Source: Candidatus Mailhella excrementigallinarum (GTDB lineage: Bacteria > Desulfobacterota > Desulfovibrionia > Desulfovibrionales > Desulfovibrionaceae). Taken from it: DNA of 64,000 bases. Made by a program: the position numbers and the translations under genes. The DNA is taken from NCBI GenBank assembly GCA_944324075.1, contig CALUUZ010000013.1, forward strand, positions 1 through 64,000, in the 5' to 3' direction. This document shows, piece after piece, positions 45,703 through 54,900 of this stretch (position 1 is its first letter; each line of letters starts with the position of its first letter). Below the pieces are notes generated by a model. That model saw only the letters and a program-made list of their open reading frames with translations, was not told the origin of the DNA and ran no database searches.

Positions 45703-45964
45703 AAATTTTATTTGTTTGAAATTATTGTATATATTATGAGGTGAGCACTGTTTTTTTGAGAAAGAGACGGAAAGCTGAATAAAATTTATACACCTTCAGG
45801 ATATCTATTGCATAATTTTTGTTCATGATAAACAGGAATATTTTCCAAAATCAGAAAAGCCTCTTTTCACCTCCCCTGAGCATGATGCACGATGGCGGAT
45901 GCCGCCACATGTCAGATGTGGTAAAAATTATTGGCTGTGTCACAGCAAAATGTTGATGGCGTCA

Positions 45965-46331
45965 GGCTCTGTTGCAGAATAGTGTTGAAACTATCCCTGA
46001 CCGCCGGAGGCCGACCGAATGGCGGCCCCGCAGAGGCCGTGCCCGTTGCCGGGCGGAGCGGGGCTTGCGGGCATCGAGAGCAGAGATGACGATTCCCCGC
46101 CGCATGGTCATGCGGCATGGAGGGGGGCACGGAGCGGAAGAAAAGGTTCGTGGAGCGGAGCCTTCGTGCGGCTTTGCCGCACGAAGGCTCAAGCGAGCCG
46201 GCCGTGGATACATGCTGCCTTCGGCCCGTGTTCCACACGGGCTGTCCTTGCGGCAACGAACGTTGCCGCCCATGCCGGAGGAAAGGAACACGTCACGCAC
46301 AGAGCCGTCAACATAATTCTGCAACAGAGCG
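45965..46331. repeat. R3 element with terminal inverted repeats (MITE-like)
   Basis: Left end 45965-45988 and right end 46307-46331 are imperfect inverted repeats sharing GCTCTGTTGCAGAAT and TGTTGA (21 of 24 bases). The start GGCTCTGTTGCA resembles IS6-family ends. The 367-base interior is full of hairpins and has no transposase. Parts recur at 49403-49676, 55186-55500 and about 2880-3112. No target duplication is obvious. Confidence 0.7.
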
Positions 46332-46439
46332 TAACGTCAAATTGGCTTGACACCGTGTATTCCCTCCTCATGAAGCCTCAGCACTCCTCGGACGTGCTGA
46401 AAATTGTTTTTCTCATTGAGAAAACGTAGTGGAAATATT

Positions 46440-46685
46440 TCTTGAAAGCATGTGGGGCCGCGGGGCGGTAAGAAGGATAACTTCGCTACCGTCCCCGACA
46501 ATCACACCGATCTGCCTACTCAAGAGTCTGGACACTACTGGCAGCAGGTGAAGCGCACGCCAGACAGTAAGCGAAAGTAGCAGCTTTCTGCTTACCCGTT
46601 TCATGAAATGTCCTGCTTTCTTGTTTCTGGCAAGCAGTAGGGCGTTTCAAACTTAGGCCCTCCTCACCTCAACGGAGGGCTTTTT
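46440..46685 (+). ncRNA. Candidate structured RNA ending in a terminator
   Basis: Three successive hairpins (46462-46470 with 46487-46496; 46567-46595; 46612-46641) are followed by the terminator at 46657-46685. No coding frame fits. Its terminator overlaps the 3' end of the opposite-strand XRE gene, so an antisense or stand-alone RNA is possible. No promoter was identified with confidence. Confidence 0.3.
46657..46685 (+). terminator. Plus-strand terminator overlapping the end of the XRE gene
   Basis: GCCCTCC (46657-46663) pairs with GGAGGGC (46674-46680), 10-base loop, followed by TTTTT. The XRE stop codon (46664-46666) is inside the loop. Confidence 0.75.
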
Positions 46686-46939
46686 GTATCTTCCGCCTTG
46701 AGTATTGCCATTTCAGTGCATATCAGGGCCACGAAATCGACTGGATGTATCCCAAGCGATTCGCTCAAATAGAAAATGACATTCATGGTGGCATTCCATT
46801 TTCCGGCCTCCAGGCCGGTTATATAAGCTCTTTCTATCATGGCGAGTTCTGAGAGCTTACGTTTGCTCATACCGAGTTCTTCGCGTTTCTTCCTCAAGAC
46901 AGAGGCAATGGCCTCATTAAGATAAGGGTATTTCTCCAT
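46664..46939 (-). CDS. XRE-family helix-turn-helix regulator
   Basis: A 91-residue DNA-binding protein from the ATG at 46937-46939. The HTH_3 domain covers about 10-65, with first helices IASVLRKKREELGMSKRKLSEL and recognition region AMIERAYITGLEAGKWN. It is divergent from the autotransporter gene with only 77 bases between the two starts, so it is a likely regulator of that surface protein. The longer upstream frame overlaps that gene's start and is rejected. Confidence 0.8.
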   Translation of the reverse strand: MEKYPYLNEAIASVLRKKREELGMSKRKLSELAMIERAYITGLEAGKWNATMNVIFYLSESLGIHPVDFVALICTEMAILKAEDTKSPPLR

Positions 46940-47016
46940 TAAACTTGAATAGCGGAAATTTCTTGACAGGATATGGGAATATATTACCATCCCCTCAAAA
47001 ATTACGGGAGGATCGT

Positions 47017-49032
47017 ATGAAAACACCGTGGCTGGCGGCATTTCTGGCCGTTTTGTTTGGAACAACGGCATGCGCTGAAACTTTCGATGACCCATCGAAA
47101 GAACAGGAAGTAAACGGAAGCTATAGCTGGACACTCTCGGGGGACAGCACAGTCAAATATGTGAGTAGTCCTCAGGATAACCCCGGTACGCTTGACATCG
47201 GCGCATATACGCTGAATATGGCAAACGCTTCCGGGGAAGAGTTCTGGGGGACGCTCGAAGGCGGCGGAACGCTCAACATGACGCTGACCTCGGATGGCGG
47301 CTATAACTTCATCGGAAACGGCAGCAGCTTTACCGGAACCATTTCCGTAACCGGCCCGGAAGTTTTTACTCTCCAGAGGAATCTTGCGGGAAGCGTTTCC
47401 ATCGGTTCCGACACCGGATTCAGCATCGGTATGGACAATGTGAGTCTGGGCGGAGCGCTGACGCTTAAAGATAACTCGTGGTATGTGGTCGCGGCAAATG
47501 CTTCCGGCGGAGCCGCCACGCTCACGGCGGGAGGCCTGAACATCGGCAGCGGAGTCCGGGTTGCCATCGGCAGGACAAATCCTGCCGATTACATCTGGAC
47601 AAATGATCTGAAACAGGGAAGCTATACCATCATTGAAACGACAGACCCCATCAACGGAAAATTTGAAGATGGCGTCTACACCGAGGCAGGCGGATTCTCT
47701 GATGTCAATATAGGTTCACCGCTTGTCGACGCCAGCCTTGACCAGCAGGAAACCAAGATTGTCCTGAATGTCTCGATCAAAGAAGAAGATGTAGTTCTGC
47801 CGGGTATTTCCAGTGAAAGTAATTCCCTGATCAATGCTATCAAGAATGGAGCGACACCCGACTCTCCATTGATGTCTCTTGTTCTCGGCTCTACTCCAAG
47901 TGAATTGCAAACTTTCGGCAAGGAAATGGACACCGCGCGAGGCTCAATTTCCGCCGCCTCAAGCATGGCCGTCAATACCGCCGCACCTGCCAGCATGGCC
48001 CGGCTGGACAGCCTGAACAGCGGCGGGACAACTCCCGGCACGGCGCTGGGAGCTTTTTCGCCGCTGAACAGCTTCACATCCTCGATGAGCCTGTCCGCAT
48101 CGGGATTCGCTGAGCTGGAACAGTACCGGGCCGTTCCCCGCACGATTTCTCCCTATGCGCAGATGATGGCGCAGGCGGTCGGCTCTTCCGGTGTCGTCAA
48201 CGGGGTGTGGGCACGTCCTGTATATTGGCATGCACATAATGAAAGTGAAGGGAGCAGCCCAGCTTCCAGCATTGACGGACTCGGCTTTGTGGCTGGCTAT
48301 GATCTGTCTTTCGGCCCGGCCATGCTCGGTGTTTCCTATGCGTATTCCCATGCATCGCTGGATATGACCGGAGTTGATGGCGACATGGATGAGCATACTG
48401 CGGGGCTTTACGGCAGTCTCAATCTTCCCGCTGAGTTTCTGCTCAAGGCATGGGCCGGGTACTCGTGGCAGTCATATGACATTGATCGTTCCATGTCTGG
48501 CATCAGCAGTCTGAACGGGGGAACCTACAATCGGGACAGTGACGGCCATACATGGTCTGCCGCGCTTCAACTTTCACGGGAATTTTGGGCAGGAGAAAGA
48601 TTCGGTGTCACTCCTTTTGCGGGCGTCAACGTCACATGGCTTCATGAAGACGGATACAGGGAAGCAGCTCATGGCGGAGCGTCCGATGCCCTGGCCCTTG
48701 GCGTAAAAGAGTACAGCGATACCCGTGTTCACTCTCTTGCGGGCGCTGATTTCGTCTATTCCGCGTCCCATTGGGATATCAAGGCCCGCCTCGGATGGGA
48801 TGCGCGTCTTTCCGGTGATGATCGGGCCGCCCGTGATTACCGTCTGACGGGTATCGACTGGCAGCGGTCTCAGGGAACGGAGACAGACAGGCACAGCGCG
48901 GTTCTCGGTTTGTCCGGAAGCTGGCATCTGCCTGGCAGACCTGAACTGTCGGTCTATGGCGGCTATGACGCCACGCTTGGTTCCCGCAGTCAGACCCATG
49001 CCGTGACTGTCGGCGCAAGATATGAATTTTAG
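47017..49032 (+). CDS. Autotransporter (type Va secretion) surface protein
   Basis: A 671-residue protein with a signal peptide (MKTPWLAAFLAVLFGTTACA), a repetitive Gly/Ser/Thr/Asn-rich beta-helix-type passenger (about 22-390) and a C-terminal beta-barrel of about 270 residues starting near VNGVWARPVYW and ending in the aromatic YEF expected for outer-membrane insertion. It lies opposite an XRE regulator, with GGGAGG before the ATG. Its TAG stop codon (49030-49032) overlaps the first bases of an R1 repeat. The passenger has no identifiable enzyme motif; adhesin-like function is inferred. Confidence 0.9.
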   Translation: MKTPWLAAFLAVLFGTTACAETFDDPSKEQEVNGSYSWTLSGDSTVKYVSSPQDNPGTLDIGAYTLNMANASGEEFWGTLEGGGTLNMTLTSDGGYNFIGNGSSFTGTISVTGPEVFTLQRNLAGSVSIGSDTGFSIGMDNVSLGGALTLKDNSWYVVAANASGGAATLTAGGLNIGSGVRVAIGRTNPADYIWTNDLKQGSYTIIETTDPINGKFEDGVYTEAGGFSDVNIGSPLVDASLDQQETKIVLNVSIKEEDVVLPGISSESNSLINAIKNGATPDSPLMSLVLGSTPSELQTFGKEMDTARGSISAASSMAVNTAAPASMARLDSLNSGGTTPGTALGAFSPLNSFTSSMSLSASGFAELEQYRAVPRTISPYAQMMAQAVGSSGVVNGVWARPVYWHAHNESEGSSPASSIDGLGFVAGYDLSFGPAMLGVSYAYSHASLDMTGVDGDMDEHTAGLYGSLNLPAEFLLKAWAGYSWQSYDIDRSMSGISSLNGGTYNRDSDGHTWSAALQLSREFWAGERFGVTPFAGVNVTWLHEDGYREAAHGGASDALALGVKEYSDTRVHSLAGADFVYSASHWDIKARLGWDARLSGDDRAARDYRLTGIDWQRSQGTETDRHSAVLGLSGSWHLPGRPELSVYGGYDATLGSRSQTHAVTVGARYEF

Positions 49033-49201
49033 AGCATTTCGCTCATGAAATGCTCTGCTTCAGTCGAGCAGGGCGAGACTGAAGCCGCGACATCGGACAG
49101 CCGCAATTGACTTGCGGCGTATAGCTCCGATGGAGGCGTGAAACCTGCGTGCCGGAATACAGGGCCCCGGCCGGCAGATATTTTCAATGGCAAAACGCTC
49201 T
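49031..49201 (+). repeat. R1 dispersed element, medium form
   Basis: Perfect left hairpin at 49031-49056, identical to the one at 2705, followed by GCTTCAGTCGAGCAGGGCGA, part of the middle module, the right module GGAGGCGTGAAACCTGCGTG and the end GCAAAACGCTCTGG. It begins inside the autotransporter stop codon. Confidence 0.85.
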
Positions 49202-49824
49202 GGCTGAAATATGGTGTCGGGCGATATGCCGGAAAACACGGCTATCGCTTGATGCTTTATGTTTGATAGACTGCAGAAAAAGTTGATCCTGTTCCATATT
49301 CTGCAGACCACCCAGTCTTGAGCTCTGCGGGGGGATTAATGTGAAATAACAGAATAAATTTATCAATGTCCTGTTGCGACAGAAAGCATTAAAATAATTA
49401 TTGACTCTATTATAGAACAATGTTGATAACACTGTGCGGGATGTATATGCTTACTACGGCGTGGGCGGCAACATCCACTGCCGCAAAGGCAGCATGTATC
49501 CACGGCCGGCTCGCTTGCGCTCTCGTGAAGCTGTGCTTCACTCGGATCAGATCCGCGTGACATCACTTTCCTTCATGCGCACTTCCGGTGCGCGGGGAGA
49601 CGGCGCTCCTGACGGGCTGACGCTCGTGCCCCGGCGGTCAAGTTTATCTCCGCGCCATGCTGTATGTAATAGAGCCTGAGTGTTTTACTGTTCAGAGGAG
49701 GCCAGAGAGATGGTTCTGGCCTGTGAGACGCCATCTGCTCTGTTCGTTCGTGTCTGGCATACTGGACGCTTTCTATCTTGGAAGTATGTAGTCCGGTTTT
49801 GAGTCTGCAGCCTGTTTTCATGTC
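49033..49824. other. Repeat region between autotransporter and sulfatase-like gene
   Basis: About 790 bases containing R1 (49031-49201), AT-rich DNA, and an R3 copy (49403-49676). No gene is supported. Confidence 0.6.
49403..49676. repeat. R3 element, short form, inverted relative to 45965
   Basis: Its left end GACTCTATTATAGAACAATG matches the right end of the 45965 copy read backwards, and its right end (GGCTCTATTACATACAGC, reverse complement) matches the other end. Internally GGCAGCATGTATCCACGGCC and the following CGGCTCGCTTG are an exact reverse-complement match to about 30 bases of that copy. Confidence 0.65.
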
Positions 49825-51426
49825 ATGAAGCACTGTTTCTGTTGTTCCCGGTTGTTTTTTGCTCTGGCTTGCGCGTCGACATATACGTTATGCGCAAATC
49901 TGCCGTATTACCGCATGCTTTTTTTCGGAAACGGGATTGTATGCGCGAAGGCTCTACTGTTATCTTTTGTTTATTCCTGCGCCATCTCGTATGGATTGTC
50001 GCTGTTCGGGAGACTGGGCAAGGTTCTTTTCGTTCTCCTGGCGTTTACGTCCGGGATAGTGCTCTATTTTTCACTCATGTATGGTTTTGCCCAGAACAAG
50101 GAGATGTTCGCCCTGCTCTGGAATACAAATCCGCATGAGGCACTGGGAGTATTCAGCCCGAAGCTTCTCCTCTTTGCCGGGGGAGGAGGAATCCTGGGAG
50201 GGCTGGCGGCGCGGAGCATGCCGGAGGAGCGACCCGGGCTGAGACATGGCGCGGAACTGATGGCTCTGGTCGTGATCTGCGCAATGGCCAGGCCTCTCCT
50301 GCCTGTGGAGCTGAAAGGGCGTCATCCGATGCCGCTGGGGTATCTTTCCCATTTCGGGCATGCCGTCAAGCAGCAATGGCGGATGCGCGACATGATCGCG
50401 GCGCGAAAAGAACTTCCCGGCCCTGTGGAGCGGGAAGCTGGGAGGAGCGGCCCCCTGTATGTCATTCTTGCCCTTGGCGAATCCCTGCGGGCTGATCATC
50501 TGGGGATTTACGGATACGGTCGGAATACAACTCCGCGCTCTGAAAAGCTGCCTCTGCTCGTCTTTGAAAGATGTTACAGCGCAGGGGCAGGAACAACGGA
50601 GTCCGTTACCCGGATGCTGACGCGGGCGACCATAGCCAGCCCGGAAGCCGCGCTGACGGAGCAATCGGTGATCAGCCTGTTTCGGCGGGCGGGGTTCCGC
50701 ACTGTCTGGCTGACAAATCAGGGCTCCATGGCCACCGGGGAAACATGGGTTGCCTCAATCGCCAAAGAGTGCGAATTGTTCCGAACGCATCCTTCAGTCT
50801 ATACCATAGGAGGGAAGTTGCAGGATGCCGACCTGCTGCCCATGCTGGACACGGTTTTGACCATGTCGCCGCAGGATACGCTGATTGTACTGCACAGTTT
50901 CGGCAGCCATCTCAATCCTGAAGATCGCTATGCCGACATATTCCGTATTTTTTCTCCCGTGTGCGACAGATTCAGCGTAGCGGACTGCGCGGACGAGGAG
51001 CTTGTCAATTCCTATGACAACTCCGTACTTGCCACGGATGCCTACTGGGCGGGGTTGACGGACAGGCTGAAAGGATTAAATGCGCTTCTCCTCATCACTT
51101 CTGATCATGGGGATCGTCTGCGCGGCAAATACCGCGGGCACAGCCCGGAGCTGATGGACAATCCGGCTCTGCGCTGGATTCCGTTCATGTTGTATGCGTC
51201 ACCGTCAATCCGGCAGGATGCGCTGCTTTCCGGCAAGCTTGAACATGCGAAGGCCCTGCGGGATCAGCCGATTTCCCACGATATGCTGTTCCACTCCCTG
51301 CTGGGCTTTGCGGGGATTCACACTCCCGTTTATCAGGAAGATCTGGATCTGTTCAGCGGCAAGGCCCGACCGCACAGGGATCCGTTTGTCACTCTCACCG
51401 GCATGGAACAAACCTCGCCGCTGTAA
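49825..51426 (+). CDS. Sulfatase-fold membrane transferase (phosphoethanolamine-transferase-like)
   Basis: A 533-residue inner-membrane enzyme: an N-terminal block of about five helices (1-165) and a periplasmic alkaline-phosphatase/sulfatase-type domain (about 205-515). The domain starts LYVILALGESLRADHLGIYG; the likely nucleophile Thr is in GAGTTESVTRML (about 254-265), with metal ligands in HSFGSH and TSDHGD. This fits the EptA/CptA-type group that adds phosphoethanolamine to lipid A or core sugars, though the HxxGSH motif is all that supports substrate class. It stands alone between repeat-filled gaps, with no clear ribosome-binding site at 49825. Confidence 0.75.
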   Translation: MKHCFCCSRLFFALACASTYTLCANLPYYRMLFFGNGIVCAKALLLSFVYSCAISYGLSLFGRLGKVLFVLLAFTSGIVLYFSLMYGFAQNKEMFALLWNTNPHEALGVFSPKLLLFAGGGGILGGLAARSMPEERPGLRHGAELMALVVICAMARPLLPVELKGRHPMPLGYLSHFGHAVKQQWRMRDMIAARKELPGPVEREAGRSGPLYVILALGESLRADHLGIYGYGRNTTPRSEKLPLLVFERCYSAGAGTTESVTRMLTRATIASPEAALTEQSVISLFRRAGFRTVWLTNQGSMATGETWVASIAKECELFRTHPSVYTIGGKLQDADLLPMLDTVLTMSPQDTLIVLHSFGSHLNPEDRYADIFRIFSPVCDRFSVADCADEELVNSYDNSVLATDAYWAGLTDRLKGLNALLLITSDHGDRLRGKYRGHSPELMDNPALRWIPFMLYASPSIRQDALLSGKLEHAKALRDQPISHDMLFHSLLGFAGIHTPVYQEDLDLFSGKARPHRDPFVTLTGMEQTSPL

Positions 51427-51538
51427 AGCATATTTTCACGCCGAAACAGAGAATATATGGCGCAGGAAGCCCGTATGCTCCTGCGGTGAGCGATGCCGCC
51501 TTGTGCCGGTTCCGTGCGCGTGCCGCCTGTTCCCCTGT

Positions 51539-52039
51539 TCATTTCAGGAAGTGGTGCAGCAGCCAGCTGAACAGAGGGGCAAGAAGAACGACCGCATACA
51601 AACGCACCATCTGAAAAGCCATGACTGCCGGAGCCTGATTTCCCATGTCCGAAGCCAGCCCTACCACGGCCTGAAGTCCTCCGGGGCTGGCTGCGAGCAG
51701 GGAACTGGCCGCGTCCATGCCGGTCTGACGGGAGATAATCCATGAGGAAACAAATCCGGCCGCAATAAGAATAAAGGTGGAAAGCGTCATCAGACCGGCC
51801 ATATTGCGTATTTCCGTCAGCGCCTGGGCTGTCAGCATATTGCCGACTGCCACGCCGATGGCGATTTGCGCGCAGATTTGAAAAAGCGGCGGGGTCTGTA
51901 TGGATATGGTTCCGCTCAGCTTGAAGGCCAGCACAGCCACAACCGCGCCGAGCATGGCTCCCCCCGGGATATGGAGAACGACGAAAAGGCTTCCTCCGAC
52001 TGCTCCGCAAATGAGAAGGAGCAAAAACTGCATGGTCAT
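51539..52039 (-). CDS. Half-size AbrB/AmoA-like membrane protein
   Basis: A 166-residue protein with about five hydrophobic helices, the family start GAVGGSLFVVLHIPGGAMLG, and ASSLLAASPGGLQAV in the second half. The usual AbrB-family membrane protein has two such units (about 350 residues); only one is present here, with no second unit nearby. GGAGG lies upstream of the first ATG at 52037-52039. Role unknown. Confidence 0.75.
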   Translation of the reverse strand: MTMQFLLLLICGAVGGSLFVVLHIPGGAMLGAVVAVLAFKLSGTISIQTPPLFQICAQIAIGVAVGNMLTAQALTEIRNMAGLMTLSTFILIAAGFVSSWIISRQTGMDAASSLLAASPGGLQAVVGLASDMGNQAPAVMAFQMVRLYAVVLLAPLFSWLLHHFLK

Positions 52040-52417
52040 AATCGGCCTCCGGGCTATCCTTTCAAGAAAACAATGGCACTCGAGTACATAGAGCTGATAA
52101 TAAGAATTTTTGCCAGCATAGTTCCGGACAGCCCGAACGGCAAGGCTGCCCTTGCATGCTGGTGACGCGCGCTGTATCGTAAAACCGCCATGTCAGTGAT
52201 TTTCATCAAAAATTCCTTTATGGTTTGAAAGTTCCCTCTTCAGGGGGAAAAGAGTTCCTGACAAGAGGGCAAAGCCGATGAAATCCTTTTTCGCAGTTTC
52301 TCCCTTGCGGGAGGGATGAACCTGCGCTCCCTGCCCGGGCGAAGCCAATCGGCGGATAGGACGACTGTGGATTGAAACATTGAAGTATTGACAAAATCCA
52401 GAATGGAGGATGAACCG
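52040..52417. other. Gap with an R2 repeat
   Basis: Between divergent genes. An R2 copy occupies about 52200-52320; the remainder should hold promoters. No gene is seen. Confidence 0.5.
52200..52320 (+). repeat. R2 dispersed element
   Basis: TTTTCATCAAAAATTCCTTT, ATGGTTTGAAAGTTCCCTCT, TCAGGGGGAAAAGAGTTCCT and GACAAGAGGGCAAAGCCGAT follow one another as in the copies at 5714, 9318 and 54783 (inverted). Confidence 0.75.
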
Positions 52418-52720
52418 ATGGGGGCTTGTTATGTTACGGCACATATCACGGCTTTTCCAGGCAAGGGCGAAGCACTGCGGGACGTCATGCGTGCGAATAT
52501 TCCGCTGGTCCGGGCAGAAGACGGCTGCCTGCGCTATGATTTGTTGTGCGCCGCGGATGATCCCGACTTTTTGATGTTCAATGAGCTTTGGAGGGATAGA
52601 GCGGCGCTTGATGCGCATCTGGCAAGTCCGCATATGCTGACGTACCGGGAAAAGTCTTCACCGCTTATTGCCGGACGGAAGCTTTATGTATGGAATGCCG
52701 TTGATGTCGGAACATATTAG
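52418..52720 (+). CDS. Antibiotic biosynthesis monooxygenase (ABM)-domain protein
   Basis: A 100-residue protein from the ATG at 52418, which has GGAGG 8 bases upstream; ATG or TTG codons further upstream are less suitable. The dimeric alpha/beta-barrel pattern is visible: ITAFPGKGEALRDVM, EDGCLRYDLLCAADDPDFLM, NELWRDRAALDAHLASPHM. Members include quinol monooxygenases (YgiN) and heme-degrading enzymes; the exact substrate is unknown. Stands alone, followed by a 44-base palindrome. Confidence 0.8.
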   Translation: MGACYVTAHITAFPGKGEALRDVMRANIPLVRAEDGCLRYDLLCAADDPDFLMFNELWRDRAALDAHLASPHMLTYREKSSPLIAGRKLYVWNAVDVGTY

Positions 52721-52763
52721 GCTGTTTTGATTTGGAACTGCTTTTTCAATCAGGCGTTGAAGG

Positions 52764-52807
52764 ATTTCGCCGTTGCAGTGCTCTGCAGAGCACTGCAACG
52801 GCGAAAT
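52764..52807. terminator. 44-base perfect palindrome between convergent genes
   Basis: Arms of 21 bases (52764-52784 with 52787-52807) and a 2-base GC centre, without mismatch. It lies 44 bases after the ABM gene and 44 bases after typA, so it is placed to end both transcripts, but there is no T run on either side. Confidence 0.55.
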
Positions 52808-52851
52808 ATTCAAGAGTTATAACATTTCATGCTGCGGAGTCCACGTAAATG

Positions 52852-54711
52852 CTACAGGCGTTTTCTTCCTCCGCCCATCTGGTAGCGTTTTTGGGCGGAG
52901 AGTTCCGCCTTGCGCAGTCGGAAAGACTGTGGAGTCACCTCCAGAAGTTCATCTTCCCTCAGGAAATTCAGAGCATGTTCCAGAGTCATGGGGCGAACCG
53001 GGGTAAGGATGATGTTTTCATCTTTGCCCGAGGCACGCAGATTGGTCAGTTTCTTTTCTTTGGTGGCGTTGACGTCGATATCATTATCGCGGTTGTGTTC
53101 GCCCACGATCATGCCTTCATAGACGGGGTCTCCCGGCACGACGAAGAGACGTCCGCGAGGTTCGAGATTGTACAGGGCATACGCCACGGCGTTGCCTGCG
53201 CGATCCGCTACCAGCGACCCGGTGAGACGGGTGACAAAATCGCCGCGCCAGGGCTCATAGCCGGAGAACGTGGAGTTCATGATGCCGGTACCCTTGGTGT
53301 CAGTGAGGAACTCGTCACGATACCCGATAAGTCCGCGCGAAGGCACTGAGAAAGTCAGGCGGATACGGCCGCTGCCGTGATTGATGCAGTTGAGCATGCG
53401 GCCCTTGCGGAACGCCAGTTTTTCCGTGACCACTCCCATGAAGCTTTCATCGCAGTCCACACTCAGCTCTTCAATGGGTTCCATTTTTTCACCGTCGATA
53501 TCCTTGACGATGACTTCCGGGCGGCCCACGGTCAGTTCGAACCCTTCACGCCGCATGGTTTCCACCAGAATGGCCATTTGAAATTCCCCACGCCCCTTGA
53601 CCAGAAAGGCGTCCCGATCCTCGGTATCCTCCACGCGGATGGAAACGTTGCGGAGAGCTTCGCGGTCAAGTCGCTCCCGAATTTTGCGGGCCTGAACGAT
53701 TTTGCCTTCCCGCCCGGCCAGAGGAGAGGTGTTGATTCCGAAGCGCATGGCTACGGTGGGCTCATCCACATGGATACGGGGCAGAGCTTCGGGGGCTTCC
53801 TTGGTGCAGATGGTGTCGCCTATGGTGACATCCTCAATCCCGGCCATCACAATAATATCGCCGGGTTGTGCCTCTTCCACGTCCTGCATGGCCTTGCCCT
53901 TGTATATCTGAATGCGGGTCGCCTTGAGCGGGCGTACCGCTCCGTCGGCGCCGATACAGGCAAGAGCATCCCTGGTGCGGGCTTCGCCGTTGAGAATGCG
54001 TCCTACAGCCAGACGGCCGAGATAGTCTGAGTAATCAAGATCCGCCACCAGCATCTGGAAGGGTTTGGAGGGATCATGGGAAGGGCCGGGAATGTATTTG
54101 AGAATGGCGTCAAACAGAGGTGCGAGATCCTTGCGCTCATCATCCGGCTTGAGCATGGCGACGGCGTCACGGCCGATGGCGTACAGTACGGGAAACTCAA
54201 GTTGGCGATCATCCGCGCCAAGATCGATGAACAGATCGTAGACTTCGTTGAGCACTTCTTCCGGGCGGGCGTCCTTGCGATCGATTTTGTTGACTACCAC
54301 AATGACGGGCAGGCCCAGCTCCAGCGCCTTGCGCAGAACGAAACGGGTCTGGGGAAGGGGGCCTTCGGAAGAGTCCACCAGCAGGATTACCCCATCCACC
54401 ATGGACAGAGCCCTTTCCACTTCCCCGCCGAAGTCGGCATGACCGGGGGTATCGATAATATTGATGCGCACGCCTTTCCAGGTGACAGCACAGTTCTTGG
54501 CTGCAATGGTGATGCCGCGTTCACGCTCCAGCTCCATGCTGTCCATGATGCGGTCATCCACATGCTGATCGGCCCTGAACATGCCGCTCTGCCGGAACAT
54601 GGCGTCGACAAGCGTGGTCTTGCCATGATCGACGTGAGCGATGATGGCGATATTGCGCAAAGATTCGTTGCGGGTGGAAGAAGTCACTGGTGTTATCCTT
54701 GTACTCTGCAT
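52852..54711 (-). CDS. typA: Translational GTPase TypA/BipA
   Basis: Ribosome-binding GTPase involved in ribosome assembly and stress adaptation. The 619 residues include the P-loop [10 protein letters not shown] (about 24-33), switch [25 protein letters not shown] for guanine, and the BipA-specific C-terminal region with [18 protein letters not shown]. The N-terminal 20 residues are a little longer than usual. Upstream is an inverted R2 copy. Confidence 0.95.
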   Translation of the reverse strand: MQSTRITPVTSSTRNESLRNIAIIAHVDHGKTTLVDAMFRQSGMFRADQHVDDRIMDSMELERERGITIAAKNCAVTWKGVRINIIDTPGHADFGGEVERALSMVDGVILLVDSSEGPLPQTRFVLRKALELGLPVIVVVNKIDRKDARPEEVLNEVYDLFIDLGADDRQLEFPVLYAIGRDAVAMLKPDDERKDLAPLFDAILKYIPGPSHDPSKPFQMLVADLDYSDYLGRLAVGRILNGEARTRDALACIGADGAVRPLKATRIQIYKGKAMQDVEEAQPGDIIVMAGIEDVTIGDTICTKEAPEALPRIHVDEPTVAMRFGINTSPLAGREGKIVQARKIRERLDREALRNVSIRVEDTEDRDAFLVKGRGEFQMAILVETMRREGFELTVGRPEVIVKDIDGEKMEPIEELSVDCDESFMGVVTEKLAFRKGRMLNCINHGSGRIRLTFSVPSRGLIGYRDEFLTDTKGTGIMNSTFSGYEPWRGDFVTRLTGSLVADRAGNAVAYALYNLEPRGRLFVVPGDPVYEGMIVGEHNRDNDIDVNATKEKKLTNLRASGKDENIILTPVRPMTLEHALNFLREDELLEVTPQSFRLRKAELSAQKRYQMGGGRKRL

Positions 54712-54782
54712 AGTTATGTTTCAACCCCCGGTCGTCCCCATCCGCCGGCTGAGTTCGCAGCCGGCGGATGGGGACGTATGGA

Positions 54783-54900
54783 TTGCCTCTCCCTCAGGGG
54801 AGGTCGCAAAAAAGGGGCGCATCGGCTTCGCCGTCTTGGCAGGAACTCTTTTCCCCATGAAGGGAACACTCAATCCATAAAGGATTTTTTTGATGAAAAA
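54783..54900 (-). repeat. R2 dispersed element, inverted
   Basis: On the minus strand TTTTTTCATCAAAAAAATCC, TTTATGGATTGAGTGTTCCC, GGGGAAAAGAGTTCCTGCCA and AGACGGCGAAGCCGATGCG reproduce the R2 blocks. It lies just upstream of typA. Confidence 0.75.

Larger units (their letters stand above)
45098..46663. other. Long non-coding region with terminators, repeats and RNA candidates
   Basis: About 1.5 kb without a supported protein gene. In order: yebC terminator (45141-45177), inverted R1 copy (45193-45345), minus-strand terminator (45351-45385), a structured candidate RNA with a sigma-54 promoter (45351-45702), AT-rich DNA (45710-45860), an R3 element (45965-46331) and a second candidate RNA (about 46440-46685). 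Confidence 0.65.

Noticed and set aside
46019..46429. Frames inside the R3 element
   Set aside because: They consist of hairpin-derived repeats rich in Arg, Pro and Gly, without transposase motifs or ribosome-binding sites.
46945..47134. Longer starts for the XRE regulator and the autotransporter
   Set aside because: They would make the two divergent genes overlap; the inner starts (46939 and 47017) suit the HTH domain and the signal peptide.
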